DNA from: Halomonas huangheensis
Lineage (GTDB): Bacteria; Pseudomonadota; Gammaproteobacteria; Pseudomonadales; Halomonadaceae
Direction: 5' to 3'
Length of the DNA stretch: 64,000 bases
Assembly (NCBI RefSeq): GCF_001431725.1
Contig: NZ_CP013106.1
Location: 3,038,001-3,102,000 of the forward strand
The position numbers and the translations under genes were made by a program. Shown piece after piece: positions 56,053-64,000 of the stretch (the first letter of the stretch is position 1; every line of letters begins with the position of its first letter). The notes under the pieces are model-generated. The model was not told where the DNA came from. It ran no database searches and was given only the letters and a program-made list of their open reading frames with translations.

Positions 56053-56230
56053 ATCAATATGGGTATTACTTTTCATCACGTCAATATCGAGACAAATAAA
56101 ATCATTTTTATTGATCGAATCGCGACAGCCTTCTATGGTGAAACAGGATCCAACACCAGGGTCCCGCTTCTGGACTCAGAAGCCACTACGCATCCCTATA
56201 CACCAAACACAACATTCGGGAGCACCTCAC

Positions 56231-57466
56231 ATGAGCACACGCCACTCTTCTCCTTCTGGGCTATCGCGTCGCGACTTTCTCGATATTTCGGGGCGCTTTG
56301 GCCTGACATCCACATTGCTGGCCGCCAGCGGATTGGGCGTCGGACTCACCGCTTCGAGCCTGGCGCGAGCCGCCGACAGCGAACAGCAACGGCGCTACAG
56401 CACGGAACCCCAGTTCCAACTGCGCTTTGGCGCCTCGGGATTCAATGAGCGCAACCTCGACATCCAGAAGTCCGGTCAGCTGTTCTTCGCTCGCGATCTG
56501 GAAGAGCGCACCAACGGCGCCATTCGCGTCGAATTCATGGGCAGCAACGAGGTGTGCAACCAGCTCGACTGTGTAAGCAAGACGCAACAGGGCATCGTCG
56601 ATATCTTCTCGGCCTCGACACAGAACTCTGCCGGTGGGGCCCCCTACCTCAACATCCTCGACTTCGCTTACATGTTCCCCAGCGTGGCGTCGATGTTTCA
56701 TTTCTTCTACGACCCACGCAGTGAAGCTCTGCTGCGCGAGCCACTGCGCCAGCGCCATCAGTTGCAATTCCTGTTCACTCATTGCGACCTGCGTGGCCTG
56801 ATGATGGGCATGAGCTGGGCCGACAAGCCGCTGATCACCAGCCTCGAGGAAATACAGGGCACCAAGAATCGGGTAACCGGCACACAGCTGGGACGCATTG
56901 CCATGGAGCAACTGGACCTGAACCCGGTGCCCGTGGCCTGGGAAGAAACCCTGGATGGATTACGTCAGGGCCTGCTGGATGGCGCCGAGACCTGGATGAG
57001 TGCAGTGGCCTATGCAGGCATGGCCCCGGTGGTCTCTCAAGCGGTAGACCTACGCTTCTTTGCCGGAACCGAGCACACCGCCATGAGCCTGCAGAAATTC
57101 GACAGCCTCGGCAGTGAGTTGCAGGACCAGGTCATGGAGTCAGCCTATGCCGCGCAGATATTCACCCAGGGAATGAACGAGGCCGGACGCTACGAGATCA
57201 TCGGTGCCACCGAGCATCCGGCAGCCAATACCGTGTTCGCTCAGAACAACGTGCGCGTGGCTCCGCTCTCCGATGAAATACGTGCCCAGGCCGAACAGCT
57301 CTGCGCGCCGGAGTTCAACCCCGAACCCTGGGAGCAATGGCGCGAGCGTCTCAACGCCTGGGCAGGTGATATCGATATCTACAAGGAAATTCATGGAATT
57401 GCGCGTGAAATTCCTCGTGATATTGCAGCCGTCAATGTGGCGCCAAGGCGCTGGTGGAGGTCGTGA
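56231..57466 (+). CDS. TRAP transporter substrate-binding protein (DctP family) with Tat signal
   Basis: The periplasmic receptor of a tripartite TRAP importer; 411 residues from ATG 56231 (GGGAG upstream). The N-terminus carries a twin-arginine signal (SRRDFLDISG, RR at 13-14, hydrophobic core to about 45, cleavage near ARA-AD), so it is exported folded, unlike most DctP proteins. The binding-site Arg is at 214 in GTKNRVTGTQLG, with VPVAWEETLDGLRQGLLDGA after it. It lies divergent from the GMC gene and one base upstream of the small permease gene. The substrate is probably an organic anion; the adjacent dehydrogenase suggests a hydroxy compound. Confidence 0.92.
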   Translation: MSTRHSSPSGLSRRDFLDISGRFGLTSTLLAASGLGVGLTASSLARAADSEQQRRYSTEPQFQLRFGASGFNERNLDIQKSGQLFFARDLEERTNGAIRVEFMGSNEVCNQLDCVSKTQQGIVDIFSASTQNSAGGAPYLNILDFAYMFPSVASMFHFFYDPRSEALLREPLRQRHQLQFLFTHCDLRGLMMGMSWADKPLITSLEEIQGTKNRVTGTQLGRIAMEQLDLNPVPVAWEETLDGLRQGLLDGAETWMSAVAYAGMAPVVSQAVDLRFFAGTEHTAMSLQKFDSLGSELQDQVMESAYAAQIFTQGMNEAGRYEIIGATEHPAANTVFAQNNVRVAPLSDEIRAQAEQLCAPEFNPEPWEQWRERLNAWAGDIDIYKEIHGIAREIPRDIAAVNVAPRRWWRS

Positions 57467-58083
57467 TGAATCAAGGTATTCACCTCGAGGCGTCTGCTGA
57501 CGCCTCTGGTCGCGAGGAGCAAGCGACCTCAGCCAAACCACATTCCGATGGACAATACCCCGTCTGGTTACGGCCGTTGCGGTGGCTGGATGACCATCTT
57601 GAAAAGGTGATCATTCTCACCGCCTACAGCGGCATGGCAGGGATCATCTTCGTCGAGGTGGTACGACGCTTCCTGTTCAGTGCCCAGGCGCCCTGGAGTA
57701 CCAGCATTCCAGTGCTGCTGTTCCTGTGGCTGACGTGGTTTGGCGCCTCGCTCAACGTCAAGAAACGTACCCATCTATCGCTGAACGAGATACGCATGCG
57801 TCTGCCCTACGTCGGTCAGTACATGTGTCTGATTCTCGATGCCGTGCTGTGGGTTGGTTTCGGCATCATGGTCATCTACTTCACCAGCAACCAGGTTGAA
57901 CTGGCCTACATGAATTTCGCCATCGTCCCCGGCACCGACAATGTCATGCAGTGGTGGTTCTACCTGGCGACGCCTCTGGCATGGACGCTGATCATCCTGA
58001 GGGTGATGCAGAACCTGTGGCAGGATACCTGTCGCTTCCGACGCCGCGAGCCGTTCCACCTGCAACCCTCGATCATGGATTAG
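57466..58083 (+). CDS. TRAP transporter small permease (DctQ family)
   Basis: A 205-residue inner-membrane subunit with four hydrophobic segments (VIILTAYSGMAGIIFVEVVR onward) and the family pattern WSTSIPVLLFLWLTWFGASL. The ATG shares a base with the binding-protein stop (TGATG) and has GGAGG five bases upstream. A hydrophilic N-terminal 35 residues precede the first segment. Second gene of the three-gene importer. Confidence 0.92.
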   Translation: MNQGIHLEASADASGREEQATSAKPHSDGQYPVWLRPLRWLDDHLEKVIILTAYSGMAGIIFVEVVRRFLFSAQAPWSTSIPVLLFLWLTWFGASLNVKKRTHLSLNEIRMRLPYVGQYMCLILDAVLWVGFGIMVIYFTSNQVELAYMNFAIVPGTDNVMQWWFYLATPLAWTLIILRVMQNLWQDTCRFRRREPFHLQPSIMD

Positions 58084-58093
58084 GAGACACGTC

Positions 58094-59374
58094 ATGACGG
58101 ATGGAATCCTGATCGGTCTGACGACGGCCGGTTGTACACTGTTCTTTCTGCTGGGTGTGCCGATCTTTCTGGTCATCGGCCTGTGGGTGGTCGGGACCAG
58201 CCTGATCATCGACTTCACGTTGGCCAATATCGGCGTGACCCTGTTCCAGGGCCTGAGTTTCTTCGGTCTGCTGGCATTGCCGTTGTTCATCCTCACCGGC
58301 GACCTGATCAACGCGGCAGGTATCGCCAAACGGCTCTCCGACTTCGCCTATTCCGTGCTCGGTTGGATGCGCGGCGGCATGGGTATGGCGACCCTGGGCG
58401 CCTGTGGCCTCTTTGCGGCCATTTCCGGCTCCAATGCCGGCACCACTGCCACCATCGGCTCGATCATGCAACCGGAGATGGTCAAGAACGGTTATGACGA
58501 ACGCTTCTCCGCAGCCACCGCTGCCTCGGGCGGTACGGTCGGCATCATTATTCCGCCCAGCATCATTTTCATCGTCTATGGCTTCATGATGAACCTGTCG
58601 ATCAGTGACCTGTTCATCGCCGGTATGATTCCCGGTGCAATGATGGTGCTGGGGATGATGGTCGCCTGTCATCTCGTGGCACGTCGACATGGCTGGGGCA
58701 CGCTGATCCCGTTCAAGGCTGGCTCCAGCGCGCGCTTTGCACGCCGTGCCTATCTAGGTTTCGCGACCATCGGTGTGGTGCTCTACGGTATCTATTCTGG
58801 AGCCTTTTCACCCACCGAAGCCGCCGCGATCACGGTAGGTTTTACGCTGATCGCAGGCCTGTTGATCACACGCGAGATCCGCTTTACTGCCCTTCCCGGC
58901 ATCATGCTGCGCTCCGGCCAGATCGCCGGCATGCTGGCACCACTGATCGCGATCTCGGTGGTCATGCAGCAGTTGCTGTCGGTACTGGGAGCCGGTCGAG
59001 TTCTCGAAGAGCTGCTGGTGGGACTAGGCAACTACTATGTAGTGCTGGGCGCCTGCATGGTCATGATTCTGCTGGCTGGCATGATCCTCGAGAGCCTGCC
59101 GGTGACCATCATTCTGGCGCCGATCCTCGCACCCATCGCCCAGAATGTCGGCGTCGATCCCATCCACTTTGCGGTGATCTTCCTGGTGGGTGCCGCCATC
59201 GGCTTCGTCACGCCGCCCTTTGGACTCAACCTGTATGTGGCCAGCAGCATCACCGGCATTCCCTACCTGCGGCTGGTGAAGTACGTCCTTCCCTACTTCG
59301 TCGCGCTGTTCACCTGCTGGATCGCCATATCACTGTGGGCACCGCTATCGCTGATGCTGCTCGGTGGAGGATAG
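58094..59374 (+). CDS. TRAP transporter large permease (DctM family)
   Basis: The 426-residue transport subunit, with about 12 hydrophobic segments. Family blocks are SFFGLLALPLFILTGDLINA, FAAISGSNAGTTATIGSIM and TVGIIIPPSIIFIVYG in the first half, and VIFLVGAAIGFVTPPFGLNL in the second. TAGGAGACAC precedes the ATG, 10 bases after the DctQ stop. It completes the dctPQM operon; an IclR gene follows 156 bases on. Confidence 0.95.
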   Translation: MTDGILIGLTTAGCTLFFLLGVPIFLVIGLWVVGTSLIIDFTLANIGVTLFQGLSFFGLLALPLFILTGDLINAAGIAKRLSDFAYSVLGWMRGGMGMATLGACGLFAAISGSNAGTTATIGSIMQPEMVKNGYDERFSAATAASGGTVGIIIPPSIIFIVYGFMMNLSISDLFIAGMIPGAMMVLGMMVACHLVARRHGWGTLIPFKAGSSARFARRAYLGFATIGVVLYGIYSGAFSPTEAAAITVGFTLIAGLLITREIRFTALPGIMLRSGQIAGMLAPLIAISVVMQQLLSVLGAGRVLEELLVGLGNYYVVLGACMVMILLAGMILESLPVTIILAPILAPIAQNVGVDPIHFAVIFLVGAAIGFVTPPFGLNLYVASSITGIPYLRLVKYVLPYFVALFTCWIAISLWAPLSLMLLGGG

Positions 59375-59530
59375 TCCTCCCGGTAGTATGCCGACATCCC
59401 GCACAGGTCCCGCGGCAGGCCAACTGTCAGCTCATCAGCTATCGTACTGATATGGCTGACGAATGGTCTCGCCGCGTTATCATGGGCGCCATGTCACCTT
59501 GATCGACCGTGCTCAAGCAAAGGATCGCCT

Positions 59531-60313
59531 ATGTCCACAGAAAGTGGCGAATCACGCCGCAACACCACCAACTCCACTCTACAACGTGGGCTGGTGCTGC
59601 TTGAAACCATCGCCACTGCTACGCATGGCATGAGTGCCGCAGATCTTGAACGCCAGCTGGAGATTCCCAAACCTACGCTGCACCGATTGCTCAAGCAGCT
59701 TGAGGAACAGGGGTTGATCGTACGCGACCCCGAGGGGCGAAGTCTGTTGCCGGGAGAGCGCCTGCACCGAATCGCCATGGGTGTACTCGCCAACGAAAAC
59801 CTGAAAGCGCCACGCCGCATGTTGCTGAAACGACTCGCCGATGAGGTTGGCGAAACCTGCAACCTGACGCTGCTTGATGGCCATGAAGTGCTCTACTACG
59901 AAAGGGTCGAAACCAACTGGCCGGTGCGTATCCAGTTGCCCCCCGGATCACGGTTACCATTGCACTGCACGGCGAGTGGCAAGCTATTCCTCGCCCTGAT
60001 GCCCAGGGTTCAGCGCCAGAACCTTCTCCAGCATCTGGTACTGGAAGCCTATACACCTTATACCGCCACCGAAGCCGACGAGCTTGAGGCACACCTGGAA
60101 CGCATCGCCGATGATGAGTTGAGCATCGACAACGAGGAGTTTATCCAGGGCATGGTCGCCATCGCCGTGCCCGTCTACGATCAGGCGGGACGTATTCAGG
60201 CTTCACTGGCGATTCATGCGCCGCGACTGCGCCACACGATCGAAAGTCTGCGCGAGTGGGTGCCACGCATGCGCCGCATCGCCGGAGACCTGCAACACAC
60301 ACTATGGACCTGA
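59531..60313 (+). CDS. IclR-family transcriptional regulator, second of two
   Basis: A 260-residue regulator with AAAGGA before the ATG. The winged helix spans about 15-75 (STLQRGLVLLETIATATHGM, LEIPKPTLHRLLKQLEEQGL), and the effector domain contains PPGSRLPLHCTASGKLFLAL and NEEFIQGMVAIAVPVYDQAG, close to the better-known KdgR/IclR pattern. It lies between two TRAP systems, downstream of one and convergent with the other, so it could control either. It shares family only, not close sequence, with the regulator at 49361. Confidence 0.93.
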   Translation: MSTESGESRRNTTNSTLQRGLVLLETIATATHGMSAADLERQLEIPKPTLHRLLKQLEEQGLIVRDPEGRSLLPGERLHRIAMGVLANENLKAPRRMLLKRLADEVGETCNLTLLDGHEVLYYERVETNWPVRIQLPPGSRLPLHCTASGKLFLALMPRVQRQNLLQHLVLEAYTPYTATEADELEAHLERIADDELSIDNEEFIQGMVAIAVPVYDQAGRIQASLAIHAPRLRHTIESLREWVPRMRRIAGDLQHTLWT

Positions 60314-60348
60314 CCCCGTAAATTAGAGCGATGCTCCCTTGCGCGCCT

Positions 60349-60831
60349 TCATACCGGTGGTACCACCACCACCGGTATGCTGGCGCGCTTGATTACCCCC
60401 TTGGTGACCTTGCCGGCATAGGAGGCGGTGAAGCCGCGCTTGTTGGTGGCCATGATGATCATGTCGCAGTCATGCCGCGTGGCGTAACGGATGATTTCCG
60501 ACGCCGGATAGCCTTCCACCACCACCTTCTTCTGGATCAGATCCGGGGATGGCAATTCGCCCAGTGGTGACTCCCAGAATTCCTCAAGAAAGTCATCCAG
60601 GCGCTGCTGGGCCTGATCGAGACGCTGCTCCATCAGTGTCTCCAATGTCTTGCGCTGCCTGATATTGGCCTTGAGTGTGTGCATGACGTCATCGGATAGC
60701 GCCTTGACCGCATGCAATACATGTAGCTCTGCCCCCAGTGCCTGGGCCAGGCATAGAGAATGCGCCAGCACCTGTCGGCAGTCATCTCGCAGCCCAAGGC
60801 AACACAGCAGTCGACGAATCGAAGTAGGCAT
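60349..60831 (-). CDS. universal stress protein (TeaD-like) linked to a TRAP operon
   Basis: A 160-residue USP-fold protein with AAGGAG before the ATG. The N-terminus RRLLCCLGLRDDCRQVLAHS and the C-terminal strand IPVVVVPPV are typical. The ATP-binding loop here reads ATNKRGFTASYAGKVTKGVI, a variant of the usual GXXGX9GS pattern. In Halomonas elongata the USP TeaD, encoded after teaABC, binds ATP and restrains the ectoine TRAP transporter. The same gene order here suggests an equivalent regulator for this TRAP. A perfect 12-bp hairpin (60350-60379) covers its 3' end and could terminate the convergent IclR transcript. Confidence 0.87.
   Translation of the reverse strand: MPTSIRRLLCCLGLRDDCRQVLAHSLCLAQALGAELHVLHAVKALSDDVMHTLKANIRQRKTLETLMEQRLDQAQQRLDDFLEEFWESPLGELPSPDLIQKKVVVEGYPASEIIRYATRHDCDMIIMATNKRGFTASYAGKVTKGVIKRASIPVVVVPPV
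60350..60379. terminator. hairpin at the 3' end of the stress protein gene
   Basis: CATACCGGTGGT (60350-60361) pairs perfectly with ACCACCGGTATG (60368-60379), loop 6. It overlaps the last codons of the minus-strand gene and lies 36 bases beyond the plus-strand IclR stop. No T-run. Confidence 0.5.
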
Positions 60832-60941
60832 GGCGTTGCTCCTTCCTGTCCCGTGTATTGTGTGTGAGTGCTTTACATCGAGTGACGTATGTCCAATCCA
60901 CCATCATCGGTAACCGCGGAAAGCCGTGCCGATAGCCACAG

Positions 60942-62282
60942 TCAGTAGCCCAGTACCCGCGGCAACCACAGCGACAGCTCGGGGAAGTACGCAATCATGA
61001 ACAGGGCAAACACCGAGGCACCGGCGAACGGCAGAGCCTTGACTGATATTTCTTCAATGGATGACCCGCCAATCCCCGACGCCACAAACAGGTTCTCGCC
61101 GAGAGGCGGCGTCTGGAAACCGATCGCCAGGGCACAGACCACAACAATGCCTACATGCACGGGGTCCATACCCAGCATGTACATGATCGGCAGCAACACC
61201 GGTGTCAGAATCATGATCGCCGCGAGGGTTTCCATGAACATGCCGACGAACAGCAGGAAGGTGATCACCATGGCCCAGATGAGATAGATATTGTCAGTCA
61301 TGCCAAGCATTCCTTCGGCGATGACTGCCGGTACACGCTGCTCAACCAACAGACGTCCAAATACCGTTGCCGTGAACAGAATCAACAACACTCTCCCGGT
61401 AATCCAGGTGGTGGTTTCCAGAGTCTTGAGTGTCGGCTTCCATTTGAGTTCCTTATGCATGAAGGTACCCACTACCAGGGTATAGGCAATCGCCACAATC
61501 GCAGATTCGGTCGGGGTGAAAAGCCCAGAATAGATGCCACCAAGAATGATCAAGGGCGCCAACATTGACCAGATACCACGCTTCAGACTTCTGCCGATAT
61601 CGCCCATGGACCAGTGGTCACTCAAGCCGCGATAGCCTCGGCGTTTCGAGATCACATAATTCACTGCCAACAGGCAACCAGCAATCACGATACCAGGCAC
61701 CACTCCGGCGATGAATAGCTTGGGAATTGATAGCGTTTGAAAGGAACCAAACTCGGCGACAGCTTCCGCTGGTGGCTGCAACCCCATACCGGAAATGCCG
61801 AAAATCACCATCGGAATCGAAGGCGGAATCACCACACCCAGCCCACCGGAAGACGCGGTGATCGCCGAACCGTAGCCCTTGTCATATCCGCGATTGGCCA
61901 TGGCCGGAATCATCAACATGCCAACTGCCGCAGTCGTCGCCGGGCCGGACCCGGAGATGGCGCCGAAAAACATGCAGGCAAAAACCGTCGCCGCGGCCAG
62001 ACCACCAGTCACCGGACCGGCGAAGGCCTCAGCGATATCCACCAGCCGCCGAGAGATGCCTGCCGCCTCCATCAGCGCTCCAGCGAGAATAAAGGCCGGC
62101 AATGCCATCAACGGGAAAGAGCCAACCGAGGTGAAGGCAATCTGTACAAAGGACATTGGGTTCTCGCCCAATGACAGATACGTTGCCAGCGCCGCCACAC
62201 CCAGCGATACCGTAATCGGTGCTCCCAGCACCAGCAACAGGAAGAACACGCCAAAGAGTACGTAGATAATGGTGTTATCCAT
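60942..62282 (-). CDS. TRAP transporter large permease (DctM family), second system
   Basis: A 446-residue transport subunit from ATG 62282 (GAGGAGG upstream; the frame is open further but overlaps DctQ). Family blocks are SVGSFPLMALPAFILAGALM, FFGAISGSGPATTAAVGMLM, GLGVVIPPSIPMVIFG, and VCALAIGFQTPPLGENLFVA. It overlaps the small-permease gene by eight bases. It belongs to the minus-strand operon of binding protein, small permease, large permease and USP. The substrate is not readable from this subunit. Confidence 0.94.
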   Translation of the reverse strand: MDNTIIYVLFGVFFLLLVLGAPITVSLGVAALATYLSLGENPMSFVQIAFTSVGSFPLMALPAFILAGALMEAAGISRRLVDIAEAFAGPVTGGLAAATVFACMFFGAISGSGPATTAAVGMLMIPAMANRGYDKGYGSAITASSGGLGVVIPPSIPMVIFGISGMGLQPPAEAVAEFGSFQTLSIPKLFIAGVVPGIVIAGCLLAVNYVISKRRGYRGLSDHWSMGDIGRSLKRGIWSMLAPLIILGGIYSGLFTPTESAIVAIAYTLVVGTFMHKELKWKPTLKTLETTTWITGRVLLILFTATVFGRLLVEQRVPAVIAEGMLGMTDNIYLIWAMVITFLLFVGMFMETLAAIMILTPVLLPIMYMLGMDPVHVGIVVVCALAIGFQTPPLGENLFVASGIGGSSIEEISVKALPFAGASVFALFMIAYFPELSLWLPRVLGY

Positions 62283-62832
62283 TTCTGGAGCCCTCCTCGC
62301 GTGCGCCAGATGTCGAAGCCTGTGCTTCTTCAATGGCCTCGGCATCAGGATTGGAAAGCTCGCGATGCTTGACGAAACGCAGATAGTTGTTCTGTAGAAT
62401 TCGTAATGTCATGGCAATAAAGGCCACAGGCAGGATCACATAGAAGACCTTCATCGGAACCCCGAGAGTCTGCGATTTCCAGAACATATTCATCTTGTTG
62501 AACACGAAGTCATAACTGAGCCAGATGAAGACCAGGTTGAAGCCAATCCAGATAACATCGGTCAGCACACCACAGGCTGTTTCAACCCAGCGAGGAAAGA
62601 AACGAAACTGGAAGGTCACACGGTTGTGAGCCGATTTTCTGGTGGCATATACGGCACCAAGATAGGCAAACCAGATAAAGGCATAGGTTGCCAGTTCATC
62701 TCCCCATGGCAGCGAATAATTGAACAGATTACGCATGATGATCTGCACAAAAAGCAGCAGCACAAAGGTCACCAGCAATAACTGGCAGAGGATGTTCTCG
62801 ATATTATCGAGCAGCTTCCAGAAGCGTTTCAT
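62275..62832 (-). CDS. TRAP transporter small permease (DctQ family), second system
   Basis: A 185-residue inner-membrane subunit from ATG 62832 (AGGAGA nine bases upstream). Four hydrophobic segments are present, with the conserved IIMRNLFNYSLPWGDELATY and FIWFAYLGAVYATRKSAHNR. The C-terminal 25 residues are acidic (NPDAEAIEEAQ). It lies 135 bases downstream of the binding-protein gene, with a hairpin in between. Confidence 0.93.
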   Translation of the reverse strand: MKRFWKLLDNIENILCQLLLVTFVLLLFVQIIMRNLFNYSLPWGDELATYAFIWFAYLGAVYATRKSAHNRVTFQFRFFPRWVETACGVLTDVIWIGFNLVFIWLSYDFVFNKMNMFWKSQTLGVPMKVFYVILPVAFIAMTLRILQNNYLRFVKHRELSNPDAEAIEEAQASTSGAREEGSRNG

Positions 62833-62927
62833 GGCCAAGGATCTCCTGGGTCGGGCGGAGCGCCCCCCTGTCAATGCGGCCTGCATGAAGGCTGTCAGCG
62901 CCAGCTGAGTCAGCGGTGAAGCAAGAG

Positions 62928-62959
62928 CCACCCTGCCACGACCGATGGTGACAGGGTGG
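62928..62959 (-). promoter_or_regulatory. hairpin between the TRAP binding-protein and small-permease genes
   Basis: CCACCCTG (62928-62935) pairs with CAGGGTGG (62952-62959). In transporter operons such a hairpin after the binding-protein gene often stabilises that part of the mRNA or reduces downstream reading. No T-run. The function is inferred. Confidence 0.45.
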
Positions 62960-62967
62960 TGGCGAGG

Positions 62968-64000
62968 TCAGGGTGCGGGATCGCGACCCAGAGCACTCAA
63001 GGCTGCATCAAGCTTTTCCTTGCCGCCGATACTGTCGTAGAAATCCGGCCAGATACTGGTCGCCTGCTTGATCCACTCGCTCTCGTCATTGGCGGGCTCG
63101 GTGATTTCCATACCGTACTCATCAACCAGGCGCTGCTTGATTTCACCCTCCTGTGCCAACAGATACTCATAGCTGTGCTCGGTGGCTTCCTCACCGGCTG
63201 CCAGCACCGCTTCCTGTTGTTCAGGCGACAGACTCTGGAACTTGCTCTCGCTGATGATCAAGGGTTCCATCGAGAACACGTAGCAACTGTCGGTGACGTA
63301 GTTCTGTACCTCGTGGAATTTCATGGCATCAATGGTGATGTAGGGGTTGTCCTGACCATCGACGACCCCCTGCTGCAGAGCGGTGAAGGTTTCCGACCAG
63401 GCCAGCGGGTTGGGATTGACACCCCAGGCCTGGTAGGCCGCGATCATGATCTCGTTCTTGGGCACGCGAATGACCAGTCCTTCCAGGTCCTCGGGGCTCG
63501 CCACAGGGTGAGCCGAGTTGGTCAATCGTCGGCAGCCGGAATAGGCCCAGGCCAGAATTCGGACGCCGGCATCACGCACGGTGTTATCGACCATTTCCTG
63601 ACCAATTTCACCATGAGTGAGCGTTCGAGCATCCTCGGGGCTGCGGATCACGTAAGGCAGGGTCATCACCCCGACCGTGGGGGAAAACGGTGTGATGTTG
63701 TTGATCGCCAATACCGACAGGTCGAGCAGCCCCATGCTGGCATTGTTGATGGTGTCCTGTTCACTGCCGAGCTGCCCATTGGGAAACAGATCAACAGTCA
63801 CTTCACCGCCGGTTTTCTCTTCTACCAGGCTGGCAAAGGTGGTACCCAACTCGTACTGGGTTCCTCCGGCAGCATCACCCAGTGCCATTTTCCAGGTGTC
63901 GGCACTGGCCTGCATGCTGATGCTCAGCATCGTCAGCGCAACGACGCCACTCAGCGCGGTACGAGATAAACTGCCGCAACGCCGTTCTGATGTACCGCTG
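62968..64000 (-). CDS. TRAP transporter substrate-binding protein (DctP family), second system; 5' end outside window
   Basis: Periplasmic receptor with a Sec signal peptide. The first ATG inside the window (63930) would cut the signal in half. The frame stays open to the window edge and reads SERRCGSLSRTALSGVVALT before MLSISMQASA-DTW, a complete-looking signal, so the true start lies beyond 64000. The binding-site Arg is in LEGLVIRVPKNEIM, followed by NPLAWSETFTALQQGVVDGQ. The pattern is of the general DctP group and differs from the ectoine receptor TeaA. It is the first gene of the minus-strand TRAP-USP operon. Confidence 0.92.
   Translation of the reverse strand, partial: SGTSERRCGSLSRTALSGVVALTMLSISMQASADTWKMALGDAAGGTQYELGTTFASLVEEKTGGEVTVDLFPNGQLGSEQDTINNASMGLLDLSVLAINNITPFSPTVGVMTLPYVIRSPEDARTLTHGEIGQEMVDNTVRDAGVRILAWAYSGCRRLTNSAHPVASPEDLEGLVIRVPKNEIMIAAYQAWGVNPNPLAWSETFTALQQGVVDGQDNPYITIDAMKFHEVQNYVTDSCYVFSMEPLIISESKFQSLSPEQQEAVLAAGEEATEHSYEYLLAQEGEIKQRLVDEYGMEITEPANDESEWIKQATSIWPDFYDSIGGKEKLDAALSALGRDPAP

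Noticed and set aside
60349..64000. Ectoine transporter TeaABCD
   Set aside because: The gene order fits, but the receptor lacks the TeaA sequence pattern that I know; it is kept as a general DctP system.

Overview
The window looks like a chromosomal segment of a moderately halophilic gammaproteobacterium of the Halomonas type. Supporting signs are a stand-alone ectoine hydroxylase (ectD), two TRAP transporters (one followed by a TeaD-like universal stress protein), acidic protein tails, a mostly GC-rich background, and general gammaproteobacterial genes (dusA, opgGH, tenA-thiC, ackA-pta, a tripartite RND pump). No rRNA, tRNA, IS element, CRISPR array or origin was recognised.

Layout. 1-0.4 kb: AT-rich 3' end of a probable restriction endonuclease. 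1.1-2.6 kb: a secreted acidic protein built of 32-residue repeats and a membrane-anchored hypothetical protein. 2.8-7.3 kb (minus): stress block with large-subunit catalase katE, a DUF3008-like small protein, a stress-type SDR and the low-GC ectD. 8-12 kb: dusA, an aspartoacylase-family protein, an AcrR-like TetR regulator and an OB-fold membrane protein. 12.2-18.4 kb (minus): RND efflux operon in the order tolC-acrA-acrB, with an AcrR-type operator upstream. 18.6-28.9 kb: mostly single housekeeping genes (hydrolase, fructosamine kinase family, Nif3-like, two Nudix enzymes, 2OG-Fe oxygenase, FixL/FixJ-type two-component pair, deaminase, MOSC protein, racemase, EamA exporter, GNAT). 29-33.6 kb (minus): acyl-CoA dehydrogenase, acyl-CoA ligase and enoyl-CoA hydratase, resembling the dmdC/dmdB/hydratase set of methylmercaptopropionate catabolism. 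33.8-38.6 kb: MFS transporter, methyltransferase, VOC protein, and an LpxL-type acyltransferase between two related small membrane proteins. 38.8-42.3 kb: opgGH. 42.4-45.4 kb: TPP riboswitch, tenA, thiC.

45.7-60.3 kb is the most interesting region. ackA-pta is followed by an IclR regulator, an FAD amine-oxidase-like enzyme, an NhaC-family carrier, a putative sulfate exporter (YeiH/SuyZ family), a GMC dehydrogenase divergent from a Tat-exported TRAP system, and a second IclR regulator. The gene content fits catabolism of a small hydroxylated or aminated C2 compound whose product enters through acetyl phosphate. A C2 sulfonate such as isethionate is one candidate, but the key lyase gene (xsc) is not in the window. 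The IclR promoter and the GMC/TRAP divergent promoter share a TGAGAC...GTCTC motif. 60.3-64 kb (minus) holds a second TRAP system with a TeaD-like stress protein; its binding-protein gene runs off the right edge.

A window-wide oddity is the abundance of short tandem repeats (7-20 bp units, a different unit at each place), many directly upstream of starts or duplicated across stop codons. Product names come from recognising motifs by eye; no database search or structure prediction was run.
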